Shown piece after piece: positions 1 through 7,325 of a stretch of DNA of 15,372 bases. The notes beneath the pieces were generated by a model. That model had not been told where the DNA came from. It searched no databases and worked only from the letters and a program-made list of their open reading frames with translations. Location: assembly GCA_017508315.1 (NCBI GenBank), contig JAFVZE010000355.1:1-15372 (forward strand), read 5' to 3'. The position numbers were made by a program, and so were the translations under genes. The DNA comes from Kiritimatiellia bacterium (lineage in GTDB: Bacteria; Verrucomicrobiota; Kiritimatiellia; RFP12; UBA1067). The stretch's first letter is position 1, and every line of letters begins with the position of its first letter.

Positions 1-657
1 CTTCCCGCGAAACTCCATCCCAACGGCGCGGCCGCGCCGGTCACGGTTGCGGGCGGAAAATTCGCCGACGATTTCGCTCCGTACGAGACCAGAGTTTACT
101 ACAGCGCCGCGAAGAAGTTCGATTTCGCCGCGGCGCGCAAGGCGATCTACGACGCCGAACTGAACCGCCGACGCCCCGGCAACCTCGCCGCCGCGAAGAA
201 GATACTCACCTACAAGGAGACGGAGGCGCTCTTCAGGTCGATGCCCGAAAACTGGTATCCGCGCATCACCGCCTCGTCGACGCGCAAGGCGAGCTACGAT
301 CTGCCGTTCACCTATTTCCTTCAGGACGGCCTGCGTGACGAACTGCCGATCGTGCCGTATCTTACCTGGTCGCCGGTCGCCTCCGACAAGGCGCCGTGGG
401 TGCGCGTCGAATTCGGCGCGAAGAAGAAGTTTTCGAAGCTCGTCCTCTACCGTTGCCGCGACGCCGAAGGCCGTCTGGCGCTGCTTTCGGGCAAAGTGGA
501 GGCGGACGGACGGGAGATCGCGGCTTTCGACGAGCGTGAAAACGCGAAGATCGAAATAACGTTCCCCGAGACGGCGGCGGATTCGCTCACCGTGAAGATC
601 GGCGAGCGGGACGCCGCGTCGAAATGCCGGCTTCTTTCCGAGGTCGAAGTCTACTGA
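1..657 (+). CDS. C-terminal part of a glycoside-hydrolase-like protein with terminal discoidin/CBM32-like domain (5' end outside window)
   Basis: The reading frame is open from base 1 and ends at TGA 655-657, so at least 218 C-terminal residues are present. The first ~35 residues include a stretch ending PYETRVYYSA, which resembles the C-terminal beta-sandwich of many glycoside hydrolases, where a line such as 'APYEVRVY' closes the domain. A charged helical linker follows (KKFDFAAARKAIYDAELNRR). The last ~130 residues resemble an F5/8 type C (discoidin, CBM32-like) carbohydrate-binding fold: a W-x-R-V-E-F strand, a surface Lys/Phe-rich turn, then beta strands ending in LLSEVEVY. That ending is typical of this domain. 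Such modules bind galactose- or GlcNAc-type glycans and target the enzyme to its substrate. The catalytic domain and any signal peptide lie upstream of the window, so the enzyme class cannot be named. The next gene's promoter starts 8 bp after the stop. Confidence 0.6.
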   Translation, partial: LPAKLHPNGAAAPVTVAGGKFADDFAPYETRVYYSAAKKFDFAAARKAIYDAELNRRRPGNLAAAKKILTYKETEALFRSMPENWYPRITASSTRKASYDLPFTYFLQDGLRDELPIVPYLTWSPVASDKAPWVRVEFGAKKKFSKLVLYRCRDAEGRLALLSGKVEADGREIAAFDERENAKIEITFPETAADSLTVKIGERDAASKCRLLSEVEVY

Positions 658-664
658 AATATTA

Positions 665-673
665 TGGTATAAT
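665..673 (+). promoter_or_regulatory. Extended -10 promoter of the TPR-lipoprotein/dnaG operon
   Basis: TGG-TATAAT is a perfect extended -10 element (TG at 665-666, TATAAT at 668-673), in a 22-bp gap between the stop at 657 and the ATG at 680. The hexamer at the usual -35 distance is CGAAGT, so no -35 is seen. Only six bases separate the hexamer from the ATG. A transcript started 6-9 nt downstream would begin at or next to the start codon. The 11-mer ATGGTATAATG (664-674) recurs exactly in front of scpA. Confidence 0.65.
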
Positions 674-679
674 GAGGTC

Positions 680-1819
680 ATGAGAAAAATCGTTTTTACG
701 GGGGCGGCGATCGCCGCGGTGCTGATCCTCGCAGGATGCGGCAGGAGCGACGGCAGCAGGGAATTTGCCGCCGGGAAGCGGGCGTATGAATTGCGGGATT
801 TCAAAAAGGCGGAGAATCTTTTCGAAAAGAGTCTGCAATCGGCTCCGGGTAATGTGGAGACCATGCTGTATCTCGGCCTTTCCAAACTTGCGCTCGGCGA
901 GCTTGACGCGGCGGCGGACTGGGCCGGCAAGGCTGCGGCGGCGGACGGCGGCAGCGCCGATGTGAAGACGCTCGAAGCCCAGATAGCGTGGCACCTTAAG
1001 GATTACGCCAAGGCCGGGAAGCTTTTCGAGTCGATCGCGCACGACGGGACGCTTTCGGCGGAGGAGCGCTCGATGGGATGGTCCGGTCTGGGGATCGTCG
1101 AAATGACTCTTGACAACTACCATATGGCCAGAGTCGCTTTCCTGCGGGCTATAAGAACCGACCGCAGAAACGCTTCCGCGTGGTACCATCTGGGGCTGTT
1201 GTACCGTGACGGCTTCGGCTATTCGCAAGCGGCGCTTGAGCAGTTCGAGATATTCGTGCGTCTGAACCGGATTGCGGATGCGCGCGTGCAGCGGGTGCAG
1301 CGCACCGTGATTCCCGAGCTTAAGGACATGATATCCCGCTCGGCGAGCGAACGGCCGGGGGCGTCGAAGCGCGACAGCGCCGCGAGCGCCGCGGCGATAG
1401 CCAAAGCCGAGGCGGCGTGGAAAAAGGGTTCGTGGAAGACCGCCATGGCGAGGTATCAGGAGGCGCTGAACCGCGATCCGCTGAGTTTTCCCGCCGCGTT
1501 GGGACTGGCGAAAGCGGGGCTGAAGAACGACGCCTCCAGAAAAGGCATGGGGCAGGCGCTTGAGAATTACAAACTCGCCTGTTCGCTCCGCCCGGGGGCG
1601 GTGTCCACGTTTCTTGAGGCGGCCGCGCTCGCCGTCAGGCTCGGACACCATGCGCAGGCGATGGAGATATATTCAAGGGCGCTCGCGGCCAACCCGGCAT
1701 CCTTCGATGCGATAGACGGGCTTATCCGTTCGCTGCGCAGGGCCGGCGGCAAAACGAAGGTGGCGCAGGCGTACCAGCTCTACCGCGATTCGCTTTCCGT
1801 CAACAGGAAGAAACGCTGA
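680..1819 (+). CDS. TPR-repeat lipoprotein
   Basis: 379 residues. It begins with a lipoprotein signal peptide: basic start (MRK), hydrophobic core, lipobox LAGC with the lipidated cysteine at residue 20. The mature protein is therefore membrane-anchored in the periplasm or outer membrane. The rest is helical tetratricopeptide repeats: about two or three between residues 28 and 115, two around 127-195, then after a low-complexity Ser/Ala linker (~215-235) three more to about residue 370. Typical TPR signatures are visible, for example the W-x-x-L-G...A-x-x-x-F pattern in AWYHLGLLYRD. TPR lipoproteins act as scaffolds for envelope assembly or protein complexes; the partner cannot be told from sequence. 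GAGG at 674-677 is only 2 nt from the ATG, too near to be a normal ribosome-binding site, so translation may be leaderless. Stop and next ATG are separated by 2 bp, which suggests co-transcription with the CvpA-like gene. Confidence 0.85.
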   Translation: MRKIVFTGAAIAAVLILAGCGRSDGSREFAAGKRAYELRDFKKAENLFEKSLQSAPGNVETMLYLGLSKLALGELDAAADWAGKAAAADGGSADVKTLEAQIAWHLKDYAKAGKLFESIAHDGTLSAEERSMGWSGLGIVEMTLDNYHMARVAFLRAIRTDRRNASAWYHLGLLYRDGFGYSQAALEQFEIFVRLNRIADARVQRVQRTVIPELKDMISRSASERPGASKRDSAASAAAIAKAEAAWKKGSWKTAMARYQEALNRDPLSFPAALGLAKAGLKNDASRKGMGQALENYKLACSLRPGAVSTFLEAAALAVRLGHHAQAMEIYSRALAANPASFDAIDGLIRSLRRAGGKTKVAQAYQLYRDSLSVNRKKR

Positions 1820-1821
1820 CG

Positions 1822-2235
1822 ATGGAACTTCTGCCCGCCGACTATGTTCTTTGCGCACTGACGCTGACGGCGGCGGTATTGGGGCTTTTCCGAGGTTTTT
1901 CCGGAACGCTCGCGTTTCTGGTCGCACTTGCCGCCGGCGGGATCGCGGCGTCGTTTTCGTGGAGATATTCGCTCGGGTTTTCCGCGGAGATGTGGATCCG
2001 CGCGGCGGCGACGCTCGTGGTCGCGCTGCTGGCGTTCGGACTGGTGCGCATCATCGTGAAGAAACTGGTCAACGGTCTGCTCGCGCAGCCGGCCGACGCG
2101 GTTTTCGGCCTGCTTGTCGGCATCGCGAGCGGGGTGCTGCTGACGGCGCTTTGGGCGTGGAGCGGGATGTTTCTCGAGTATTCCGCGCTGGCTTCCGCGG
2201 TCGCGGGTTTTCTTCCATTTTCCGCATCTTTATGA
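1822..2235 (+). CDS. CvpA-family (colicin V production-like) membrane protein
   Basis: 137 residues, mostly hydrophobic. Four possible membrane helices can be seen at roughly residues 6-24, 27-45, 58-78 and 93-115. The N-terminus has the CvpA pattern: a short polar start, a hydrophobic helix, then the G-x-x-R-G motif (GLFRGFSG, residues 21-28). CvpA proteins are inner-membrane proteins named for their effect on colicin V export in E. coli; they are also linked to envelope stress and biofilm formation. Their molecular role is unsettled. At 137 residues it is somewhat shorter than many CvpA homologues (about 160-200), the C-terminal tail being the short part. The stop overlaps the next start as ATGA (2232-2235), a classic translational-coupling junction. 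The family call is by pattern only. Confidence 0.7.
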   Translation: MELLPADYVLCALTLTAAVLGLFRGFSGTLAFLVALAAGGIAASFSWRYSLGFSAEMWIRAAATLVVALLAFGLVRIIVKKLVNGLLAQPADAVFGLLVGIASGVLLTALWAWSGMFLEYSALASAVAGFLPFSASL

Positions 2236-2801
2236 AGAGATTGACTTACCCATTCGTTGAAAAGGACATCCGTTCGCTCAAAGCGGGCGAGGCGGTTTCC
2301 GTTTCCGGGCGCATCTACACCGGACGCGACAAGTTCCACAAACATTTCGCCGACGGCGGCGAAATCTCCGTCGACTTCCGCGACGGGGCGCTTTACCACT
2401 GCGGGCCGGTGGTCATCCGCGACGGTGACGTCTGGCGCGTGATGGCCGCAGGGCCGACGACGAGCGTGCGCGAAAATCCCTACGAACCCGCCTTCATCGA
2501 AAAAAGCGGCGTTCGCGTCATAATCGGCAAAGGCGGGATGGACGCGGCGACGCTCGCGGCGATGAAGCGCTTCGGCTGCGTCTACGTTCAGGCCGTCGGT
2601 GGCGCGGCGGCGCTTTGCGCGGCGGCGGTGAAGCGGGTCGCGGGGGTGAGCTATCTCAGGGAGTTCGGAGCGGCGGAGGCGGTGTGGCATTTCGACGTGG
2701 AGGATTTCCGCGGCGTGGTGGCGATGGATGCAGCCGGCAGAAGCCTTTTCACCGAGATAGGCGTTGAGTCGCAGGCGCGTTTGGACAGGCTTCTGGACTG
2801 A
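2232..2801 (+). CDS. Class I fumarate hydratase/tartrate dehydratase beta-subunit-like protein (Fe-S hydro-lyase C-terminal domain)
   Basis: 189 residues starting at the ATG that overlaps the cvpA stop (ATGA). The sequence follows the C-terminal/beta domain of class I fumarases: an early L-K-A-G-E-x-V-x-V-S-G-R-I-Y-T-x-R-D-x-x-H-K block (residues ~16-41), then the GP...AAGPTTS substrate-binding loop, IIGKGGM, a QAVGGAAAL stretch, and EAVWHFDVEDF near the C-terminus. In two-subunit enzymes this part pairs with an alpha subunit carrying the [4Fe-4S] cluster, to interconvert fumarate and malate or dehydrate L-tartrate. No alpha subunit is present in the window, although the two normally lie side by side. 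Two usually conserved positions are changed: the loop after GPTTS reads VRENPYE where RMD-x-Y is usual. It may pair with an alpha subunit encoded elsewhere or have diverged. The same frame is open upstream to 1851, but that part overlaps cvpA and has no family similarity. Confidence 0.8.
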   Translation: MKRLTYPFVEKDIRSLKAGEAVSVSGRIYTGRDKFHKHFADGGEISVDFRDGALYHCGPVVIRDGDVWRVMAAGPTTSVRENPYEPAFIEKSGVRVIIGKGGMDAATLAAMKRFGCVYVQAVGGAAALCAAAVKRVAGVSYLREFGAAEAVWHFDVEDFRGVVAMDAAGRSLFTEIGVESQARLDRLLD

Positions 2802-2816
2802 CGGGCGGCAAGAGCG

Positions 2817-4748
2817 ATGGCGACGGGCATAACCGAGGCGACGATCGAGGAGATAAAATCCCGGGTGGATCTCCCGGAACTCATATCGTCCTACGGAGTG
2901 GCGATCAGGCGCGCCGGGTCGAGCATAAAGGCCTGTTGTCCTTTCCATCACGAGAAGACGCCCTCGTTCCACATCAACGAACGCAAGGGCTATTACCACT
3001 GCTTCGGCTGCGGCGAGTCGGGCGACGCCATAAAGTTCGTGAGCAAAATGGACGGGCTGACGTTCATCGAGGCGGTCACCAGACTGGCGGAGCGGTGCGG
3101 GGTCAAGATCGAGCAGGGCAAAGAGGATCCCGCCGCCGGACGCCGCCGCCGTCTGCTGGCGCTGATGGCCGAACTTGCGCAGTTCTACCGCCGCTGTCTC
3201 CTCAAGGCCAAGGAGGCGCAGATCGCGAGGGATTATCTCAGAGAGCGCGATCTGAGCGAACGGGTGCAGGAGGATTTTCTGATCGGCTACGCGCCGAACG
3301 GGATGGCGCCGATGGTCAAGTGGGCGGAGAAATACGGCTTCACGCTCGCGGAACTTGAAGAGGCGGGGGTCGTCAAGGCTCCGCAGCATCCCGGCGACAA
3401 GGGGTTCAACCGCTTCGGCGGACGGCTCATGTTTCCGATAAAGGACAAGCAGGGACGGGTGGTCGCCTTCTCCGGACGGCAGCTGACGGCGAGCAAAAAA
3501 AGCGGCAAGTACGTCAATTCTCCGGAGACGCCGATTTTCCGCAAGTCGAATGTTCTTTTCGGTTTCGACCGCGCCGCCGGCAACATTTCCAAAAGTCCCC
3601 ACCGCGAGACGATAATCTGCGAAGGGCAGATAGACACCATCCGCATGCACGAGCGCGGTTTTCCGTCGGCGGTCGCGTCGCAGGGAACGGCGTTCACCGA
3701 AGAGCACGTGAGCCTGCTCAAGAAAGTCGCCGATCAGGCGGTGCTCGTTTTCGACGACGATGCCGCCGGACGCAAGGCCACCGTCCGCACGGCGCGGCTT
3801 TTCCTCGCCGCGGAAATGCCGGTGCGGGTGGTAAGTCTCCCGGAGGGGGACGATCCGGATTCGTTTCTGCGCGGACATCCTGCAGAGGATTTCCGGCATC
3901 TTCTCGACAACGCCGAGTCGATCATGTCCTTTCAGGTCCGCGCCGAAAGAGCCGCGGAGGCGAATCCCGATTCCATCGACGCGATGGCGCGGATATCCAA
4001 GGCGGTGCTTGCCACGGTCGCATCGAGCAAAAGCGCGGTCATCCGCGCCGGGATGGCGGCGGAGGCGGCGAAACTGCTCTCGCTTCCGGTCGCGGCGCTG
4101 AACGAGGAGCTCGAAAAAATCAAAACCGAATCGGTGCGCAAGACTTTTGCTCCACCCGAACCGGCGACGGAGATGGAGATCGACGGTTTCGAAGAGACCG
4201 ATCATTCGCCCGAAGACGAGCTGCCGGAGGTCGAAAGTGCCGCGGATGCGGTTCCGCCGCCGGAGCGGGAATTCGCCTTCTGCGGATTTCTGATGGAGAA
4301 CGAGGGAGACGGGACGGTGGCGGGAATGGTCGCCGAGCATCTGCCGTCGGAGGTTTTCGCCCATGATTTCACCCGCGCGTTCGTGGAGACATGGCGCCGG
4401 CTTTCCGCGGAGGCGGTGGATCCGTTTCCCGCGTTCAGGGAGCGGCTTTCCGGTCTTGAACAGAAATGGATGGATCGGATTTTCGAAGAGAGCGCCGGCG
4501 GCCGGTCGCTCGGCAGCGGCGAGACCGTCGCGCACAATCTCGAGAATTTCATCCGCGATCTGTGGATAGACTCTCTGCGCCGTCGGCGCGGCGAACTGCC
4601 GGTTTCGGATCAGTCCGTTGAGGCGCGACGCTTCGAAATTTCGTATAATATGCGGCGGTTGAAAGATCTGAAGTGGAAAGGCGTGAAAACTCTGATCGCC
4701 GAACTGAAGAAAGGAATACAGACAGATGGATATCAAGGAAGCAACTAA
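2817..4748 (+). CDS. dnaG: DNA primase DnaG
   Basis: 643 residues, close to the usual DnaG length (about 580-650). DnaG synthesises the RNA primers for chromosomal replication, with the replicative helicase. The N-terminal CHC2 zinc-binding domain is intact: Cys41 and His44 (CPFH) with Cys62 and Cys65 (CFGCG) are the zinc ligands. The catalytic core runs from about residue 110 to 430. Its Toprim centre has the conserved Glu269 (ICEG) and the acidic Asp313/Asp315 metal ligands in VFDDDAAG. The C-terminal ~200 residues correspond to the helicase-interacting domain, preceded by an acidic Pro/Glu-rich linker (~445-485). The start sits 15 bp after the fumarase-like gene, with only a weak ribosome-binding site. 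The 3' end overlaps moxR by 23 bp. rpsU and rpoD, the usual neighbours of dnaG in many bacteria, are absent here. Confidence 0.96.
   Translation: MATGITEATIEEIKSRVDLPELISSYGVAIRRAGSSIKACCPFHHEKTPSFHINERKGYYHCFGCGESGDAIKFVSKMDGLTFIEAVTRLAERCGVKIEQGKEDPAAGRRRRLLALMAELAQFYRRCLLKAKEAQIARDYLRERDLSERVQEDFLIGYAPNGMAPMVKWAEKYGFTLAELEEAGVVKAPQHPGDKGFNRFGGRLMFPIKDKQGRVVAFSGRQLTASKKSGKYVNSPETPIFRKSNVLFGFDRAAGNISKSPHRETIICEGQIDTIRMHERGFPSAVASQGTAFTEEHVSLLKKVADQAVLVFDDDAAGRKATVRTARLFLAAEMPVRVVSLPEGDDPDSFLRGHPAEDFRHLLDNAESIMSFQVRAERAAEANPDSIDAMARISKAVLATVASSKSAVIRAGMAAEAAKLLSLPVAALNEELEKIKTESVRKTFAPPEPATEMEIDGFEETDHSPEDELPEVESAADAVPPPEREFAFCGFLMENEGDGTVAGMVAEHLPSEVFAHDFTRAFVETWRRLSAEAVDPFPAFRERLSGLEQKWMDRIFEESAGGRSLGSGETVAHNLENFIRDLWIDSLRRRRGELPVSDQSVEARRFEISYNMRRLKDLKWKGVKTLIAELKKGIQTDGYQGSN
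4644..4649 (+). promoter_or_regulatory. Possible internal -10 element for moxR inside dnaG
   Basis: A perfect TATAAT lies within the 3' end of dnaG, in a locally AT-rich patch, 76 bp upstream of the moxR ATG. The nearest -35-like hexamer is TTGAGG at 4618-4623, with a 20-bp spacer, which is long. There is no TG extension (TCG instead). It could allow moxR and the hydrolase to be transcribed apart from dnaG, or be chance. Confidence 0.3.
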
Positions 4749-5715
4749 CAGGATCGCCGCCCAGGCGGAACTGGCGGAAAAAATCCGCGAAGAGGTGGCC
4801 AAGGTGATAGTCGGTCAGGAAAAACTCGTGGATCGGCTTGTTCTCGCGCTCGTGACCGGCGGCCACATTCTGCTCGAGGGCGTGCCCGGCCTCGCCAAGA
4901 CGCTGTCGGTGAACACGCTTTCGAAAGTGCTCGGACTCGACTTCAAGCGCATTTCCTTCACTCCGGATCTTCTGCCGGCCGATGTCGTCGGCACGCTCAT
5001 CTATTCGCCCAAGACCGGCGAGTTTACGCCCAAGAAGGGTCCCGTGTTCGCCAATCTGCTGCTCGCCGACGAAATAAACCGCGCTCCCGCGAAAGTGCAG
5101 TCGGCGCTTCTCGAGGCGATGCAGGAAAGGCAGGTGACGATAGGCGAGGAAACCTATCCGCTTCCCGACCCGTTTCTGGTGCTCGCCACGCAGAACCCGC
5201 TCGAGCAGGAGGGAACCTATCCGCTTCCCGAGGCGCAGGTCGACCGCTTCATGTTCAAGTGCCTTGTCGAAACTCCGACCAAGGCTGACGAGCGCCGGAT
5301 CATGAAGCGCTTCGCCGGCGAGTCGGCGGCTCCCGAGGCGAAACGCGTCTGCACCGAAGAGGACATCGCCTCGCTCCGCGGAACCTTGAAGGAGGTCTAC
5401 TGCGACGAGAAGGTCGCCGACTACATTCTCGATATCGTTTTCGCCACCCGCGAGCCGGAGTCGCTCAAAGGCGCCGATTCGCTCAAAGAGCACATCCAGA
5501 ACGGAGCGAGCCCGCGCGCCACGCTCGCGCTCAATCTCGCCGCGCGCGGCAATGCGCTTCTGCACGGCCGCGCCTACGCGACCCCGCAGGATGTGAAGGA
5601 GGTCGTGCACGACGTTCTCCGCCACCGCATCATGCTCACCTACGAAGCCGAGGCCGAGAACGTGACGAGCGACATGGTGATCGACAGGATTCTCGGCATC
5701 GTGCCGGTACCGTAA
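4726..5715 (+). CDS. MoxR-family AAA+ ATPase
   Basis: 329 residues, the normal length for the MoxR family. MoxR ATPases are cytosolic AAA+ chaperone-like proteins thought to mature or insert cofactors or subunits of partner complexes. The Walker A motif is GVPGLAKT (residues 52-59), with Ala instead of the second Gly, as is usual in MoxR. Walker B is LLLADE (111-116), followed by the INRAPAKVQSALLEAMQE helix. The sensor-1 region is ATQNP (154-158), then EGTYPLPEAQVDRF, a family hallmark. The ATG lies inside the last codons of dnaG and is preceded by an AAAGGAA ribosome-binding site, so translation may be coupled. The genes that normally follow moxR (a DUF58 protein and von Willebrand A-domain proteins) are not present; the next gene is a secreted hydrolase. 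Its client is therefore unknown. Confidence 0.93.
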   Translation: MDIKEATNRIAAQAELAEKIREEVAKVIVGQEKLVDRLVLALVTGGHILLEGVPGLAKTLSVNTLSKVLGLDFKRISFTPDLLPADVVGTLIYSPKTGEFTPKKGPVFANLLLADEINRAPAKVQSALLEAMQERQVTIGEETYPLPDPFLVLATQNPLEQEGTYPLPEAQVDRFMFKCLVETPTKADERRIMKRFAGESAAPEAKRVCTEEDIASLRGTLKEVYCDEKVADYILDIVFATREPESLKGADSLKEHIQNGASPRATLALNLAARGNALLHGRAYATPQDVKEVVHDVLRHRIMLTYEAEAENVTSDMVIDRILGIVPVP

Positions 5716-5742
5716 TTTCCGATCAGGCGAAGGAGAAGGATT

Positions 5743-7281
5743 ATGATGCTCGCGTCGATGGTTCTGGCGGCGGCGGTGTTCGCCGGCAGCGGGGAATACG
5801 ACCGTTTGCAGCGCAAGGTGGACGAATTGGACATTGCCGCCGACCGCGCCTGGGAAAACTGCCCGGACAAGGCCGCGTTTGAAAAACGCAGGGCGGCGAT
5901 GCGCAAGGCGTTTATCGACGGAATCGGCGGTTTCCCTGAGCGCACGCCGCTCAACGCCCGCACGACGGCGGTCGTCAGGCGCGAGGGCTATACGATCGAG
6001 AAGGTGCTTTTCGAGAGCCAGCCCAGACATTATGTGACGGCGCTCGCCTTTGTTCCCGATCCCGCGAAGTTCAAAGCGCCCTATCCTGCGGTTCTGGTCC
6101 CGTGCGGACATTCGCGCGGCGGCAAGGATTCCGCCGGCTACCAGCGCGCCTGCGTGATGGGCGCGAAGGAAGGTTTTCTCATGCTCATCTACGATCCTAT
6201 CGATCAGGGCGAGCGCGTTCAGAATTCGGTCGGCTGGAACCGAGGTCCCGGCTACGGCCACAACACCACCGGCATCCAGGCGCTGCGCTTCGGCGGCTCG
6301 ACCGCGCGTTTCCGCGTCTGGGACGGCATCCGCGCGCTCGATTATCTCTGCTCGCGCAAGGACGTGGACGGCGGGCGTCTCGGCTGCATCGGCAATTCCG
6401 GCGGCGGAACTCTCACATCGTATCTGGCGGCGATCGATCCGCGCATCAAGGCCGCAAGCCCGTCGTGCTACATAAGCTCGATCCGCGAAGTGACGCGCGC
6501 CATGGGGCCGCAGGACGCCGAGCAGTGCATTTACGGACAGCTTGCCGCGGGGCTCAACCACGCTTCGCTCGTCATCATGGGTTCGGCGGCGGTGCGGCTG
6601 CAGGTTTCCGAAAAGGATTTCTTCCCGCTCGCCGGCGCGAAGGAGACTTTCCGCGTCGTCAGGAAGACGGCGGAAAAATTCGGCATCGGCGAGCGTTACG
6701 ACATGACGGTTGTCGCAGGTCCGCACGGCTGGAAGGAATCTTCGCGCCGTTCGTCGCTCGACTGGATGCGCCGGTGGCTCATGGGGGAGAAACCGACGAG
6801 AACCGAGGCAGACTACCGCGCGCTTGATGCGGGGTTCGATCTGAAGGCCGTAGATTGCGGTCTGCCCGCCGAGGAGGTCAACGTGACGCCCACGGGCAGC
6901 GTGGCCGACATTCCCGGCGCGCGGAGCGTTTACGACATCATGCGCGACGAGGCGCTCGCGCAGGTCAAGGCTCCGGTGCTGGAGCTGAAGGACGAAATCA
7001 GGGCGGCGCACATCTTCTACACTTCGCGCGATCCCGCCGAGGAGAAGGCGATGCTCTGCCAGATGCTCGGAACTTCGCTCGTCGAAGAGCGCATGAAGTA
7101 CATCTTCGATCAGGCGAAGAAAAAGGACAGGCCGTTCCTCTACGCCCACGGCAGCTGGTGTGTTCCGGCCCGCAAGGCGTACGAAAAGTCCCCGGAACTG
7201 TTCGCCGGCGTCATGACCGTCGACGACCGTAATTTCGCCGATGCGGTCCGGGGCGAACTGAAGCCGGCGCGCGGGCGGTAA
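5743..7281 (+). CDS. Exported alpha/beta hydrolase, acetyl-xylan-esterase-like
   Basis: 512 residues. An alpha/beta hydrolase fold covers about residues 90-335. It contains the oxyanion-side motif PCGHSRGGK (120-128), the nucleophile elbow G-N-S-G-G with Ser219, a likely acid in the KDFFP segment (Asp292), and His328 in AGPHGW. Together they form a complete Ser-Asp-His triad. This architecture is close to the acetyl-xylan-esterase/'alpha-beta hydrolase' proteins common in polysaccharide-degrading Planctomycetes, Verrucomicrobia and Lentisphaerota, which remove acetyl groups from hemicellulose. The C-terminal ~170 residues, including VTPTGSVADIPG, look like the linker and a reduced second domain; this is inference. 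The first 15 residues are hydrophobic and end AVFAG, consistent with a signal peptide, but lack the usual positive residues. AGGAG (5731-5735) and AAGGA (5736-5740) support the ATG at 5743; the ATG at 5746 is equally possible. The true substrate cannot be told. Confidence 0.75.
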   Translation: MMLASMVLAAAVFAGSGEYDRLQRKVDELDIAADRAWENCPDKAAFEKRRAAMRKAFIDGIGGFPERTPLNARTTAVVRREGYTIEKVLFESQPRHYVTALAFVPDPAKFKAPYPAVLVPCGHSRGGKDSAGYQRACVMGAKEGFLMLIYDPIDQGERVQNSVGWNRGPGYGHNTTGIQALRFGGSTARFRVWDGIRALDYLCSRKDVDGGRLGCIGNSGGGTLTSYLAAIDPRIKAASPSCYISSIREVTRAMGPQDAEQCIYGQLAAGLNHASLVIMGSAAVRLQVSEKDFFPLAGAKETFRVVRKTAEKFGIGERYDMTVVAGPHGWKESSRRSSLDWMRRWLMGEKPTRTEADYRALDAGFDLKAVDCGLPAEEVNVTPTGSVADIPGARSVYDIMRDEALAQVKAPVLELKDEIRAAHIFYTSRDPAEEKAMLCQMLGTSLVEERMKYIFDQAKKKDRPFLYAHGSWCVPARKAYEKSPELFAGVMTVDDRNFADAVRGELKPARGR

Positions 7282-7305
7282 CCTGCGGGCGGGATATGCA
7301 AAAAA

Positions 7306-7314
7306 TGGTATAAT
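7306..7314 (+). promoter_or_regulatory. Extended -10 promoter of the scpA-scpB-purD operon
   Basis: TGG-TATAAT (TG 7306-7307, TATAAT 7309-7314) is preceded by a run of A (7301-7305) and has no recognisable -35. It lies in the 44-bp gap between the hydrolase stop and the scpA ATG. The hexamer ends 11 bases before the ATG, so the expected leader is only about 3-6 nt. The core ATGGTATAATG (7305-7315) is identical to that of the promoter at 664-674. Confidence 0.7.
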
Positions 7315-7325
7315 GTTCCGGAATA

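Noticed and set aside
662..1651. A 329-codon minus-strand frame opposite the TPR lipoprotein
   Set aside because: The plus-strand gene has a lipobox and TPR repeats. The antisense translation is Arg-rich with no domain.
1851..2231. Upstream in-frame extension of the fumarase-like gene
   Set aside because: It overlaps cvpA in another frame, reads as Arg/Gly-rich nonsense, and the fumarase similarity begins just after the ATG at 2232.
1842..4802. A very long open frame (986 codons) on the minus strand
   Set aside because: It lies opposite cvpA, the fumarase-like gene and dnaG, all of which have clear family motifs. The translation is Arg/His-rich and resembles no family. Long antisense frames are expected from the codon bias of GC-rich genes.
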